Of a DNA stretch of 38,283 nucleotides, positions 1-9,386 are shown in pieces. The stretch's first letter is position 1; every line of letters begins with the position of its first letter. The position numbers and the translations under genes are program-made. Below the pieces are notes generated by a model that had not been told where the DNA came from, made no database searches, and worked only from the letters and a program-made list of their open reading frames with translations. Source of the DNA: Angelakisella sp. (GTDB lineage: Bacteria; Bacillota; Clostridia; Oscillospirales; Ruminococcaceae); NCBI GenBank assembly GCA_020024515.1, contig JAHHTR010000005.1, forward strand, positions 1 to 38,283. The letters run 5' to 3'.

Positions 1-75
1 GATAACAACAAGATATGATTATAAAGAGATTTTGTATTGTTGTGTAAATATTTATAAAATAGGAAGGTAGTAAAA

Positions 76-792
76 ATGTATTCAAAAAAAAGATTCCCTA
101 CTGCTTGTATGGGTTTTTCAAAAAATGCAGTTTTAGACTACATATATGAACAAGATAAAATTGCGGAAGACCAAAAAGAAACCTTAGAAACAGAAATAAA
201 GTCACTAAAAGAAGAACTTAATAGATTAAAAGAGCAAAGTCAAACTAACTTTGATGATAATATTCTTGAAAATACTTTTATTGTAAAAGAAAATTTTAGT
301 AAATCGGATAATACAGATAGCGAAGAAAATAATAACATGGTAAACTTAAAAGCTGTATTATATCAAGCAGAGGCATCAAATAAGTTATTAAAGGCAAATT
401 ATAATGCACAGGCTAAAAGAGAAAAAGAATACATAAATAAAATAATGGAGCAAGAAAAAGAAATTGCTAAATACAAAAATCTTTTGGATAACAGTGAATA
501 TAAAAATATAATTGCAGAAAAAGATTCAACAATATTAAAATTAAAAGAAATGAATAAACGATTGGAAGATACTTTATATGCAAAAAAAGTAATTGATACA
601 AAAGAAATGCTTGCACATAAGGATATTGAGATAAAACATTTGTATGACAAAAACAAGGAACTTGCAGACCTTTTAAATCTTATGCAAGATAAACTTGACA
701 GTTTGCAGACGATGAATGAACATAGTGAAGAAAGTGCAGAAGACATAAATACAGACAAAATACGTTTTGATGATGACAATAGCGGTGTATAA
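76..792 (+). CDS. DivIVA-like coiled-coil protein, function unknown
   Basis: The first 30 residues (Phe7, then MGFSKNAVLDYIYE) resemble the short membrane-binding N-terminus of DivIVA/GpsB proteins, which has an aromatic residue followed by a GY/GF and a helix. The rest is charged Lys/Glu-rich sequence with heptad-like spacing, predicted coiled coil from about 27-70 and 90-215, with an acidic tail. There is no signal peptide, membrane segment or enzyme motif. The start follows AGGAAGG with an 8-base spacer. It lies 68 bases before cdaA on the same strand and is probably co-transcribed, which suggests but does not prove a link to the cell envelope. The DivIVA resemblance is by eye and short; the protein could be an unrelated coiled coil. 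Confidence 0.75.
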   Translation: MYSKKRFPTACMGFSKNAVLDYIYEQDKIAEDQKETLETEIKSLKEELNRLKEQSQTNFDDNILENTFIVKENFSKSDNTDSEENNNMVNLKAVLYQAEASNKLLKANYNAQAKREKEYINKIMEQEKEIAKYKNLLDNSEYKNIIAEKDSTILKLKEMNKRLEDTLYAKKVIDTKEMLAHKDIEIKHLYDKNKELADLLNLMQDKLDSLQTMNEHSEESAEDINTDKIRFDDDNSGV

Positions 793-860
793 AATGGTGC
801 TTTAATGCGGTTTAATGTACATAGTTTTAAATTATATATGTTGGGAAGTGTAATATAGAA

Positions 861-1808
861 GTGGAAACAGCAGTACAAATATCTAAGGCTGAACTTGCTT
901 TGGAACAGTTTATAATTTTAATAAAGTCCATTAGTCTAGTTGATATTTTTGATGTTTTAATAGTAGCTTTTTTGGTATACAAATTAATAACATTTATCAG
1001 TGAAACACGTGCAGGTCAGCTGATAAAAGGTGTAATTGCTGTAATAGTACTGTATTTATTTGCTGATATATTTAATTTCAAGATGCTTGAAACAGTACTG
1101 AAATTAGCGGTTACATATGGTTCATTTGCTCTTATAGTTGTTTTTCAGCCTGAGCTCAGAAAAGTATTGGAGCAAATGGGAAGAACGACCATTGACTCTT
1201 TTCAGGTATTTACTCCGTCATCGGAAAGTATAGAAAAACAAAAAAATGAAATCCGTATAATGATAAATGCCATTACCGAAGCTGTTGCACAGATGTCTAT
1301 TGAACATACGGGTGCGTTAATCGTAATTGAAAGAACAACTAAATTGGGTGACATTATAGGCACAGGAACAGTAATTGATGCAATACCAAGCAGTGAATTG
1401 ATACAAAATATATTTTTCCATAATTCGCCATTGCATGACGGTGCTATGATTATGAGAAATAATAAGCTATATGCAGGAGGCTGTTATTTGCCACTGTCAC
1501 AAAACTATGAAATCAGTCGTAGTTTGGGTACAAGACATAGAGCAGGATTGGGTATAAGTGAAGTATCGGATAGTTGTGTAATTATTGTAAGTGAAGAGAC
1601 AGGACATATATCTGTTGCGGAAAATGGAAAAATTACTACCGATTTGGGCGAATCAAAACTTAAAACTATGTTGTATCGTAAATTAATGCCAATAGAAGAA
1701 ACCGAAAAGAACAAGTCTATTAATATAATAAAAGAATCATTTGAAAAGACAAAAGGAAAGATAAAGACAAAAATTAATTTTAAAAAACAAAATGATGATA
1801 CAAAATAA
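861..1808 (+). CDS. cdaA: Diadenylate cyclase CdaA (membrane-bound c-di-AMP synthase)
   Basis: Makes cyclic di-AMP from two ATP at the membrane; the messenger controls potassium and osmolyte transport and wall homeostasis. Three hydrophobic segments (about 28-45, 57-72, 78-96) precede a DAC domain with the DGA motif at 193-195 and the GTRHR motif at 223-227, both needed for ATP binding and catalysis. The length of 315 residues is slightly above the family norm because of a Lys-rich tail. The start is GTG, with GGGAAG about 12 bases upstream; no ATG fits. cdaR follows after 24 bases, as is standard. Identification is secure; only the start codon is open to doubt. Confidence 0.96.
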   Translation: METAVQISKAELALEQFIILIKSISLVDIFDVLIVAFLVYKLITFISETRAGQLIKGVIAVIVLYLFADIFNFKMLETVLKLAVTYGSFALIVVFQPELRKVLEQMGRTTIDSFQVFTPSSESIEKQKNEIRIMINAITEAVAQMSIEHTGALIVIERTTKLGDIIGTGTVIDAIPSSELIQNIFFHNSPLHDGAMIMRNNKLYAGGCYLPLSQNYEISRSLGTRHRAGLGISEVSDSCVIIVSEETGHISVAENGKITTDLGESKLKTMLYRKLMPIEETEKNKSINIIKESFEKTKGKIKTKINFKKQNDDTK

Positions 1809-1832
1809 TAGTATATTAAAAGGGGTATGGTA

Positions 1833-3092
1833 ATGAAACTTTCCGACTTTTTAAAAAAAACAAGTGTAAAGGTAATTTGTTCTGTTTTATTATCTATTAT
1901 ATGTTGGTTTGCAGTTGTTACTTCTATTTCTCCGGAAGATGATAGACAAATAAAGAATGTTCCGGTAAATATTGAAATTCCTATGGATTTAGATTTAAAT
2001 GTAGTAGAGACAAGCACTTCGAATGTTACGGTAAATGTAACAGGTTCACGTTACAATATAGGTAGTTTATCAAATAAAGATATTTCTATAAAAACACTTT
2101 TTACAGATGTAACAAAGCCGGGACAGTATGAACTTAAATTAATCGCTGTTCCACCTCCGGATAATATTTATAAGGTGACATCTATATATCCTGATACAAT
2201 AACAGTCACTTTTGACAGAATAATCAGTAAAAGATTTTATATAGAGCAACATCTTAACGGAATTAATATTGATTCTGAAAAGACCTTGTTGGGTGATATA
2301 ACAATGGAGCCGAATATTGTTACAGTTACAGGACCTGAAACAGAAGTTAACAATATTCAAAAAGCCATTGTAAAATATGATAATTTTAAAGATAAGCTGA
2401 CAGACAGTGTAAGTTTAAATTTGCCGATAGTTTTATATGACAAAGACGGTAACGAAATTAGGACAAAAGATATCGGAGGAGAACATATAACATGTGACTA
2501 TACAACCTCAAATATTGTTATTTCAATATTTCAAATAAAAGAAGTACCACTGGTTATAGACTTTGTTAACTATAAGAATAATTTCCCAATTGATAAGTTG
2601 CAATATATTCTTAGCGACTACTCAATAAAAATTGCGGGAGAGTCAAGTAAAATAAGCAAGTATTCCGAATTGTCTTTGGGTTATGTAGATATTTCAAAGT
2701 TAAATCTTTTGGAAAATAATGAACGAAGTTTTGTTATCTCTTTACCGAAGGATATTAGATTACAAGATGATTTTGACAAAGTAACTGCTACTTTTGATAA
2801 TAGTAATATTGCGACAAAAACAATTAATACAAAGAATATTGTTATCAAAAATATTCCAGATGGATATGAAGTTAAACCGAAAACAGATATTATTAAAGAT
2901 ATAGTTGTTATTGGTGATAAAGGTGATATTGAAAATATTACATCTGATGATTTTGTGGCAGAAATAGATATGGCTAAAAGACCGATAGATGTAGGAGAAG
3001 AAAGATACTCGGTAAATATTGTAAATATGAATGATAATTTTGTGTGGGCTGTCGGCCGCTATTACACAACGGTTACAATAGCCAGAAAATAA
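1833..3092 (+). CDS. cdaR: CdaR, YbbR-domain regulator of CdaA
   Basis: Membrane-anchored extracytoplasmic partner of CdaA, known in other Firmicutes to modulate cyclase activity. There is one N-terminal membrane segment (about 10-30, with ICWFAVVTSI) followed by repeated YbbR-type beta domains of roughly 80 residues each, recognisable by recurring patterns such as NVPVNIEIP and TVTGPE. The start at 1833 is preferred over an in-frame ATG six bases earlier because AGGGG ends seven bases before it, whereas the earlier ATG has a one-base spacer. In most Bacillota glmM follows; here a 301-base gap and a COG2509 gene follow instead. Confidence 0.92.
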   Translation: MKLSDFLKKTSVKVICSVLLSIICWFAVVTSISPEDDRQIKNVPVNIEIPMDLDLNVVETSTSNVTVNVTGSRYNIGSLSNKDISIKTLFTDVTKPGQYELKLIAVPPPDNIYKVTSIYPDTITVTFDRIISKRFYIEQHLNGINIDSEKTLLGDITMEPNIVTVTGPETEVNNIQKAIVKYDNFKDKLTDSVSLNLPIVLYDKDGNEIRTKDIGGEHITCDYTTSNIVISIFQIKEVPLVIDFVNYKNNFPIDKLQYILSDYSIKIAGESSKISKYSELSLGYVDISKLNLLENNERSFVISLPKDIRLQDDFDKVTATFDNSNIATKTINTKNIVIKNIPDGYEVKPKTDIIKDIVVIGDKGDIENITSDDFVAEIDMAKRPIDVGEERYSVNIVNMNDNFVWAVGRYYTTVTIARK

Positions 3093-3308
3093 TATCAATA
3101 ATAGTTATAATACTTAACAATCACTTTTATATAAATACTAATACAGTACTATACAATTAACATTGTTGGTTTATATAGAATTTTGCATTTTAATTTTTTG
3201 TTATACTTCACAAAAATGATTGGTGATATTTTAAAAACTATCTATGCTTTTTGTTTTAGCTGACGAAAAATTTATTAACATAATATGCTATTTGTAATTG
3301 TGCAGTAT

Positions 3309-3337
3309 TACACAAAAAATTATTAACAGGATATGAT
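3309..3337 (+). promoter_or_regulatory. Candidate promoter for the COG2509-recJ-rel transcript
   Basis: TACACA and TATGAT are separated by 17 bases, each matching the sigma-A hexamers at four or five positions. Transcription would begin near 3344, exactly at the foot of the hairpin at 3343-3376. In AT-rich DNA such matches arise by chance, so this is tentative. Confidence 0.35.
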
Positions 3338-3342
3338 AAAAG

Positions 3343-3376
3343 AAGCTGTTGCAAAAAAATTGCCACAGCTTTTTTT
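3343..3376 (+). terminator. Rho-independent terminator or leader hairpin
   Basis: AAGCTGTTGCAA pairs with TTGCCACAGCTT (one T-C mismatch) around an A-rich loop and runs into seven Ts, the classic intrinsic terminator. It probably ends the cdaA-cdaR transcript. It stops 17 bases before the next start codon, which leaves no room for a promoter in between, so the downstream gene needs read-through or initiation at the hairpin itself. Confidence 0.75.
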
Positions 3377-3393
3377 AAAAAAAAGGAGAAAAT

Positions 3394-4983
3394 ATGAAAA
3401 TTTATGTTGAAAATATAAAAATCAACTTTAAAGAAGATATAAAAGTTGCTTATGAGACGGCAATAAAGACAACATCGGTAAAATCAAAAGATGTGGAAAA
3501 AATTTTTGTTATAAAAAAAGCGGTTGACGCACGTAAAAGAGATAATATTTGCTTTGTGTATACTATTGGCATAAACTTATCAAAAGGTGCTAAATGCAGA
3601 CTTTCAAACAATGTAAAAGAAGTAACTGAAAAAAATGAAACATTGGAAGTAGGTACAAAGAGACTGGACAATCCGCCTATCATAGTAGGTTTTGGTCCAA
3701 GTGGTATGTTTAGTGCAATAGAACTTGCATGTATGGGATATAAGCCCATAGTAATAGAACGTGGCAGCGATGTTGAAAACAGAATAAAGGCTGTAAATAC
3801 ATTTAAAAAATGCAATATACTTGATGTAAATTCAAATATACAGTTTGGTGAGGGTGGGGCAGGTACTTTTTCAGATGGAAAACTGACAACAAGAATAAAT
3901 GATGTTCGTTGTAAAAAAGTAATCAATTTATTGCATGAATTTGGAGCGCCTGAAGAAATTTTGTATGAGTCAAAACCACATATAGGAACTGACTATTTAC
4001 AAAAAGTTGTAAAAAATATACGTAATGAGATTATACGTTTGGGCGGTAAAGTATACTTTAATACTTGTCTGACGGATATAAAGCATGATAGTATGGGGAA
4101 TATCACACTGATTACAAATAACGGTGAATTTAATACAAGTGCTATGGTATTGGCTATTGGGCACAGTGCACGAGATACTTTCCGTATGCTTATTAATAAT
4201 AATGTTACGATGATAGTAAAACCTTTTTCTGTTGGTGCCAGAATAGAGCATAAACAAAGTCTGATAGATAAGTCGCTTTATGGTGACAATGCGGGAAATC
4301 CCCTGCTTCCAAAAGGTGAATATCATTTGTCACACAGGGACAACAGCGGTCGTGGTGTATATAGTTTTTGTATGTGCCCGGGTGGCTTAGTTGTGCCTGC
4401 TGCATCTATGGAAAGTACTATTGTAACAAATGGAATGAGTTATTTCAGCCGAAATGGTGAGAATGCGAACTCGGCAATTGTTGTCGGTGTAGACAGTAAA
4501 GATTTTGGTGAAAATCCGCTAGATGCAATAGCTTTTCAGGAAAATATAGAGAGAAACGCTTTTAATTTGACGGGTAGCTATAATGCTCCTTGTATGACTG
4601 TTTCAAAATTTTTAGGGAAAGGAAATTTATCTGTTGAAAACAGTAGTGTAAAACCTACATATTTACCCAGTGTAAAAGACATAGATTTTAAAAATTTGTT
4701 TCCTAAACAAGTAACAGATCATTTGGAACTTGGTTTAAAGGTTTTCGGAACAAAGATAAGAGATTTTGATAATGACAATGCACTTTTGACAGCTCCCGAA
4801 ACACGTACTTCTTCGCCCGTTCGAATTGTTCGCAATAATGAAAACTATGAGAGTGTCTCTGTAAAGGGAATGTATCCTTGCGGAGAGGGTGCGGGTTATG
4901 CAGGTGGTATTATAAGCGCAGCTGTTGACGGATTGAAAATTGCCGAAGAAATAATTAAACAGTACAGACCGATAGACAGCTAG
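3394..4983 (+). CDS. COG2509-family FAD-dependent dehydrogenase
   Basis: A flavoprotein of the uncharacterised COG2509 family. An N-terminal segment of about 90 residues precedes a Rossmann FAD site, GFGPSGMFSAIELACMGY, then VIERG for the ribose. Further on are QFGEGGAGTFSDGKL (about 150-165), the LAIGHSARDT segment, and a C-terminal GMYPCGEGAGYAGGI flavin motif near 490-505, all typical of the family. At 529 residues it is full length. The substrate is unknown. In other Clostridia members often lie near cdaA-cdaR-glmM, consistent with its place here. Start follows AAGGAG with a 5-base spacer. recJ begins about 60 bases downstream, so they are likely co-transcribed. Confidence 0.88.
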   Translation: MKIYVENIKINFKEDIKVAYETAIKTTSVKSKDVEKIFVIKKAVDARKRDNICFVYTIGINLSKGAKCRLSNNVKEVTEKNETLEVGTKRLDNPPIIVGFGPSGMFSAIELACMGYKPIVIERGSDVENRIKAVNTFKKCNILDVNSNIQFGEGGAGTFSDGKLTTRINDVRCKKVINLLHEFGAPEEILYESKPHIGTDYLQKVVKNIRNEIIRLGGKVYFNTCLTDIKHDSMGNITLITNNGEFNTSAMVLAIGHSARDTFRMLINNNVTMIVKPFSVGARIEHKQSLIDKSLYGDNAGNPLLPKGEYHLSHRDNSGRGVYSFCMCPGGLVVPAASMESTIVTNGMSYFSRNGENANSAIVVGVDSKDFGENPLDAIAFQENIERNAFNLTGSYNAPCMTVSKFLGKGNLSVENSSVKPTYLPSVKDIDFKNLFPKQVTDHLELGLKVFGTKIRDFDNDNALLTAPETRTSSPVRIVRNNENYESVSVKGMYPCGEGAGYAGGIISAAVDGLKIAEEIIKQYRPIDS

Positions 4984-5044
4984 TTTTTTGAATTTTGAAA
5001 TATATATTTTATGATTTGAAAGATATAAAAAGGTGGGTGTAACT

Positions 5045-7072
5045 TTGCAAATTTTACCTTGGAAAAAATATTCCGAAAATAAAGTAAACAGCAATAATTT
5101 TTTACTTAAAGTTTTGGGTAATCGTGGAATAGATACAATAGAAAAATTAAATAAAATAGATGAGGACACTAAGATTTATGACCCTATGCTTTTAAATGAT
5201 ATGGATAAGGCAGTTATGCGTATATATAAAGCTATGGACAAAAATGAAACTATACTTATTCATGGTGACTATGATTGTGACGGAATAACATCAACTGTTA
5301 TGCTTTATGATTACTTTGAAAATGAGGGCGCAAATGTAATTTACTATATACCTGACAGAGAAAGCGAAGGATATGGACTAAATATGACATCTGCCAAAAT
5401 GATAGCAGAGAATGGCGTAAATCTTGTAATTACAGTTGATAACGGTATATCGTCACACGAAGAAATAGCGTGGTTAAAAGAAAAAGGTGTAGATGTAATA
5501 GTTACAGACCACCATATGCCAAAAGAGACACTGCCTGATTGTGAAGCAGTAATAAACCCACATAGAAGTGACAGTACGTATCCGTTTGGTAATTTGTGTG
5601 GCGCGGGTGTTGCTTTTAAACTGATAACAGCCTTGGAACAAAATTTTGAAGAACCATTTTTACAATACGGAGATTTACTTACAATAGCAACTGTTGCGGA
5701 TATTGTATCGTTAAATGGTGAAAACAGATATTTTGTAAAAAACGGACTTTTAAATCTACATAATACAGAGAGAGTCGGATTAAGTGCACTTATGACACTT
5801 GCGGGAATAGATATGGAAAATCCGCTGACTGCCGAACAAGTGGGCTTTATTGTAGCTCCACGACTAAATGCCACAGGCAGAATAGGTAATGTAGACGACG
5901 CTGTTGAACTGCTATTGACGCATGACGAGGACGAGGCACGCAAAAAGGCAAGTATAATTAATTCTTTAAATACCGAAAGAAAAAATATAGAGAGCAAAAT
6001 AATTGCTGACATAGGTGATTATATAGAAAAAAATCCACAGGTGATAAACAGAAATGTGACTATTGTTGTGGGTAGAGATTGGAATGCAGGTGTTATTGGA
6101 ATAACCGCATCAAGACTTGTTGACAGATATTTAAAACCGGCGATAATATTAACTGTTATGGATAGCGGAGAAATACGTGGTTCAGCACGCAGTGTAGATG
6201 GATTTTCCATAATTGATGCAATAAAATATTGCAGTGATTTGCTTATAAAATATGGTGGTCACCCAATGGCAGCCGGACTTTCTCTAAAAGAAGAAAATTT
6301 AGATTTATTCATAGAAAAAATGGAAGAATATTGTAAGAATAATTTTGAGACCATGCCATATAAAACACTTGCAATTGATGGTAATATAGATATAAAAGAC
6401 ATTAACCTTAATAATATTAATTCATTGAATACACTTGAACCTTTTGGTTGTGAAAATACACAGCCGATACCTGTACTTAGAAATGTTATATTAAAAGCTA
6501 TTTCACCTTTAAGTAACGGAAATCATTTAAAATTGACACTTGGTGACAATACTGATAATACAGTTGATACTCTGTTGTTTTCGGTCAAAGAAAAAATGTT
6601 TGACATAGATATCAATACACCTGTTGATGTTGCAATAAGTTTGGGAATTAATACATTTAGGGGAATAGACCGTCCTTCTGTAAAAATAGTTTCTATTGTT
6701 CCGAAAGATTTTGATGCAACACAAAAGATGACAGAAAGACAATTATTTGATAAAATAATGTGTAAAGAAGAAGTCACTCTTGAAAATAAGGAAAAATATA
6801 TATTTACTCGTGAAAAAATGCTTGTTTTATTTAAGTTTTTGCGAGAAAATACACCGTATATAGCAGGAGAAGACTTTATTTACTATAACCTTAAAAATCA
6901 ATTATCATATTTTGATGTGCTTGTATCTTTGCAGATATTAAAGGAATTGAAACTGATTAAATATGAAACCATTGATGGAGTAAGAGGTATAGTTATAGTA
7001 CCAACAAAAGAGAAAATAGACTACAAGACAGCAAAAACCTATATAAATTTGCAATCAAGACAATTAGCTTAA
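5045..7072 (+). CDS. recJ: Single-stranded-DNA-specific exonuclease RecJ
   Basis: 5'-3' exonuclease that trims single-stranded DNA in recombination and repair. The DHH phosphoesterase core shows HGDYDCDG (Asp75, Asp77, Asp79 area), VDNG, and TDHH (DHH at 155-157). The DHHA1 part shows GRDWNAGVIGI, GSARSVDG and YGGHPMAAG. An OB-like region and a C-terminal extension follow, giving 675 residues, within the range for Firmicutes. The start is taken as TTG at 5045, because AGGTGG ends eight bases upstream; the GTG 12 bases earlier lies inside that ribosome-binding site. rel starts 26 bases after the stop, so recJ and rel share a transcript. Confidence 0.95.
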   Translation: MQILPWKKYSENKVNSNNFLLKVLGNRGIDTIEKLNKIDEDTKIYDPMLLNDMDKAVMRIYKAMDKNETILIHGDYDCDGITSTVMLYDYFENEGANVIYYIPDRESEGYGLNMTSAKMIAENGVNLVITVDNGISSHEEIAWLKEKGVDVIVTDHHMPKETLPDCEAVINPHRSDSTYPFGNLCGAGVAFKLITALEQNFEEPFLQYGDLLTIATVADIVSLNGENRYFVKNGLLNLHNTERVGLSALMTLAGIDMENPLTAEQVGFIVAPRLNATGRIGNVDDAVELLLTHDEDEARKKASIINSLNTERKNIESKIIADIGDYIEKNPQVINRNVTIVVGRDWNAGVIGITASRLVDRYLKPAIILTVMDSGEIRGSARSVDGFSIIDAIKYCSDLLIKYGGHPMAAGLSLKEENLDLFIEKMEEYCKNNFETMPYKTLAIDGNIDIKDINLNNINSLNTLEPFGCENTQPIPVLRNVILKAISPLSNGNHLKLTLGDNTDNTVDTLLFSVKEKMFDIDINTPVDVAISLGINTFRGIDRPSVKIVSIVPKDFDATQKMTERQLFDKIMCKEEVTLENKEKYIFTREKMLVLFKFLRENTPYIAGEDFIYYNLKNQLSYFDVLVSLQILKELKLIKYETIDGVRGIVIVPTKEKIDYKTAKTYINLQSRQLA

Positions 7073-7098
7073 TTATAAAAATAGAAAATGAGGATACA

Positions 7099-9351
7099 AT
7101 GGAAAACAAAAATGATAAAAATAATGTAAACGAAGTTGAAGTTATAGAAGAAAAAATTATTGATTACGATGACTTGTGTGAAGATGATAAATATTTTTTA
7201 ATGCTTAAAAATGTTATTGTCGAGACAGGAAAGCAATATAATTTGGATAAAATACGTAAGGCATTTATTTTGTCAAGAGAAGAACATAGGGGACAACTGA
7301 GAAAATCGGGAGATCCATATATACTACATCCTGTTGCAACTGCAATTATCCTAGTGGAACTTGGAATGGATACAGATACCGTTGTGGCGGCACTGCTTCA
7401 CGATGTTGTGGAAGATACGCAAACGACATCGGAAGATGTCAAAAAAATATTTGGTTCGGAAATAGCACTGCTTGTAGACGGTGTAACCAAACTAAAAGGT
7501 GTGCCGTTTACTTCTCGTGAACGTCAACAGGCGGAAAATGTACGAAAAATGTTATTTGCCGTTGCACAAGATGTTCGAGTAATTATTATAAAACTTGCCG
7601 ATAGACTACACAATATGCGTACGCTTGAATATCAAACGGAGGAAAAGAAAAGGCTCAAAGCACTGGAAACAATGGAAGTGTATGCACCACTTGCACACAG
7701 ACTTGGTATGAGTGCTATGAAACAAGAATTGGAAGACCTTGCTATCCATTATCTTGACCCGATTGCTTGCAGTGAGATAGAAAAGCAGTTGACACTGTGT
7801 AAAGAAGAAAGACAAAATTTTATTGATAATATAATAGAGCGTATAGGCGAGAGACTGCAAAAAGAAAATGTAAAAGCTCATATTTTTGGTAGGGTAAAAA
7901 GTACTTATGGTATATACAGAAAAGAGTTTATGCAGTGCAAAGACTTTAATGAAATATATGATGTATATGCTGTTAGAGTTATTGTCGATTCTGTTATGGA
8001 GTGTTACAATGTTTTGGGTTTTATACACGATATGATGAAGCCTATTCCTAATAGATTTAAGGATTATATCAGTACGCCTAAACAAAATATGTATCAATCA
8101 TTACACACAACTGTTATTGATAAAGAAGGTATACCGTTTGAGGTGCAAATTCGTACGTGGGAAATGCACTATACAGCGGAATACGGCGTTGCGGCACACT
8201 GGAAATATAAACTGGGAATGAATGGAAAAACCGGTACTCTTGACGAAAAGCTGACATGGATAAGACAACTCTTGGATTCACAAAAAGAGAGTGACGATGC
8301 CGAAGAAATAGTAAAGTCCATTAAAACAGATATAGCTGCTGATGAGGTATTTGTATTTACTCCTCGTGGAGATGTAATCAGCTTGCCGGTCGGTTCTACT
8401 GTTATAGATTTTGCATATGCTATACACTCAGCAGTCGGAAATAAAACCGTTGGCGGTAAGGTAGACGGCAGAATGGTGTCGCTTGATTATCAACTTAAAA
8501 CAGGTTCAATTGTTGAAATTATAACATCTAATAATCCAAATAATGGACCAAGCAGAGATTGGCTCAAAATTGTTAAGACATCGGAGGCACGTAATAAAAT
8601 TCGTGCGTGGTTCAAAAGAGAAAAACGTGAAGAAAACGTTGCAGAAGGTAAACTTGCGCTTGAAAAAGAATTCCACAGAAATCTTATCGCACTTCCGGAG
8701 AGTGATAAAGAGACATTTTTACTTGAACTTGCAAACAGACAACGTTTCAATACAATAGAAGATTTTTGGGCGGCTATCGGATACGGTGGAGTATCGTTAC
8801 AAAAGATTATTCCTCGCGTAAAAGAAGATTTTTACAAAAAATATCGTGCAGATTCCAAAGCGGTTATTGCTGACAATATCATAAAGAAAACAAAGAGCAA
8901 AACAAGCAGCGGTGTTATTGTTGAAGGACTGGAAGGCTGTCTGGTTAAGTTCGCAAAATGCTGCACTCCGCTACCGGGAGACGAAATAGTCGGATTTGTT
9001 ACACGTGGTTTTGGTGTATCAGTGCATAAAAAAGACTGTATAAACTTAAATATTGCAAATGTTGACCAAGAACGTATAGTAAAATGTTCGTGGGCAACAG
9101 AGACAAACGAGAAGTTTAAATCTACTATTGAAATAATAGGAGAAGACCGTTCAGGATTTTTGGCAGATGTAAGTATTGCATTGTCAAATGTAAAGGTTCC
9201 TATACACACACTTCTTGCACGTGAAATAAAAAATAACCATTCCAGCATTCAGGCAACAATTAGTATAAAAGATTTGGAGCAATTAAATTCCATTATGGCA
9301 ACATTACGCAGAATAAACGGCGTCACATCAGTAAACAGGATAGTACAATAA
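7099..9351 (+). CDS. rel: Bifunctional (p)ppGpp synthetase/hydrolase Rel
   Basis: Makes and degrades (p)ppGpp in the stringent response. Domains in order: HD hydrolase (about 45-200) with His63, His77, HD101-102 and ED at 105-106 intact; synthetase (about 240-390) with RFKDYI and YQSLHTTV; TGS domain (about 405-465, EVFVFTPRGD); zinc-finger/conserved-Cys region with CCTPLPGD near 625; and a C-terminal ACT domain (about 675-750). The intact HD residues make it bifunctional rather than a synthetase-only RelA. At 750 residues it is full length. The start has GAGG seven bases upstream. It sits between recJ and a YhfC-family gene, 35 bases from the latter. Confidence 0.96.
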   Translation: MENKNDKNNVNEVEVIEEKIIDYDDLCEDDKYFLMLKNVIVETGKQYNLDKIRKAFILSREEHRGQLRKSGDPYILHPVATAIILVELGMDTDTVVAALLHDVVEDTQTTSEDVKKIFGSEIALLVDGVTKLKGVPFTSRERQQAENVRKMLFAVAQDVRVIIIKLADRLHNMRTLEYQTEEKKRLKALETMEVYAPLAHRLGMSAMKQELEDLAIHYLDPIACSEIEKQLTLCKEERQNFIDNIIERIGERLQKENVKAHIFGRVKSTYGIYRKEFMQCKDFNEIYDVYAVRVIVDSVMECYNVLGFIHDMMKPIPNRFKDYISTPKQNMYQSLHTTVIDKEGIPFEVQIRTWEMHYTAEYGVAAHWKYKLGMNGKTGTLDEKLTWIRQLLDSQKESDDAEEIVKSIKTDIAADEVFVFTPRGDVISLPVGSTVIDFAYAIHSAVGNKTVGGKVDGRMVSLDYQLKTGSIVEIITSNNPNNGPSRDWLKIVKTSEARNKIRAWFKREKREENVAEGKLALEKEFHRNLIALPESDKETFLLELANRQRFNTIEDFWAAIGYGGVSLQKIIPRVKEDFYKKYRADSKAVIADNIIKKTKSKTSSGVIVEGLEGCLVKFAKCCTPLPGDEIVGFVTRGFGVSVHKKDCINLNIANVDQERIVKCSWATETNEKFKSTIEIIGEDRSGFLADVSIALSNVKVPIHTLLAREIKNNHSSIQATISIKDLEQLNSIMATLRRINGVTSVNRIVQ

Positions 9352-9386
9352 TTATTGGTCTATTAATTTATTAGGAGGATTTGTTT

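Larger units (their letters stand above)
3093..3393. other. Intergenic region, cdaR to COG2509 gene
   Basis: AT-rich, no convincing coding sequence. It holds two promoter-like pairs: CTGACG (3260-3265) with TATGCT (3284-3289) at 18 bases, and TACACA (3309-3314) with TATGAT (3332-3337) at 17 bases. These are followed by the terminator-like hairpin at 3343-3376 that sits almost on the next Shine-Dalgarno. Nothing else was recognised. Confidence 0.5.

Noticed and set aside
32..60. TTGTAT-17-TAAAAT promoter before the first gene
   Set aside because: Its start of transcription would fall within the AGGAAGG ribosome site, leaving no usable leader.
399..878. 159-codon open frame on the minus strand
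   Set aside because: It lies wholly opposite the coiled-coil gene, has low-complexity Ser/Leu/Phe composition expected from antisense of Lys/Glu-rich codons, and no ribosome site.
5344..6012. 222-codon open frame opposite recJ
   Set aside because: Antisense shadow of a well-conserved gene; composition and lack of a ribosome site give no support.
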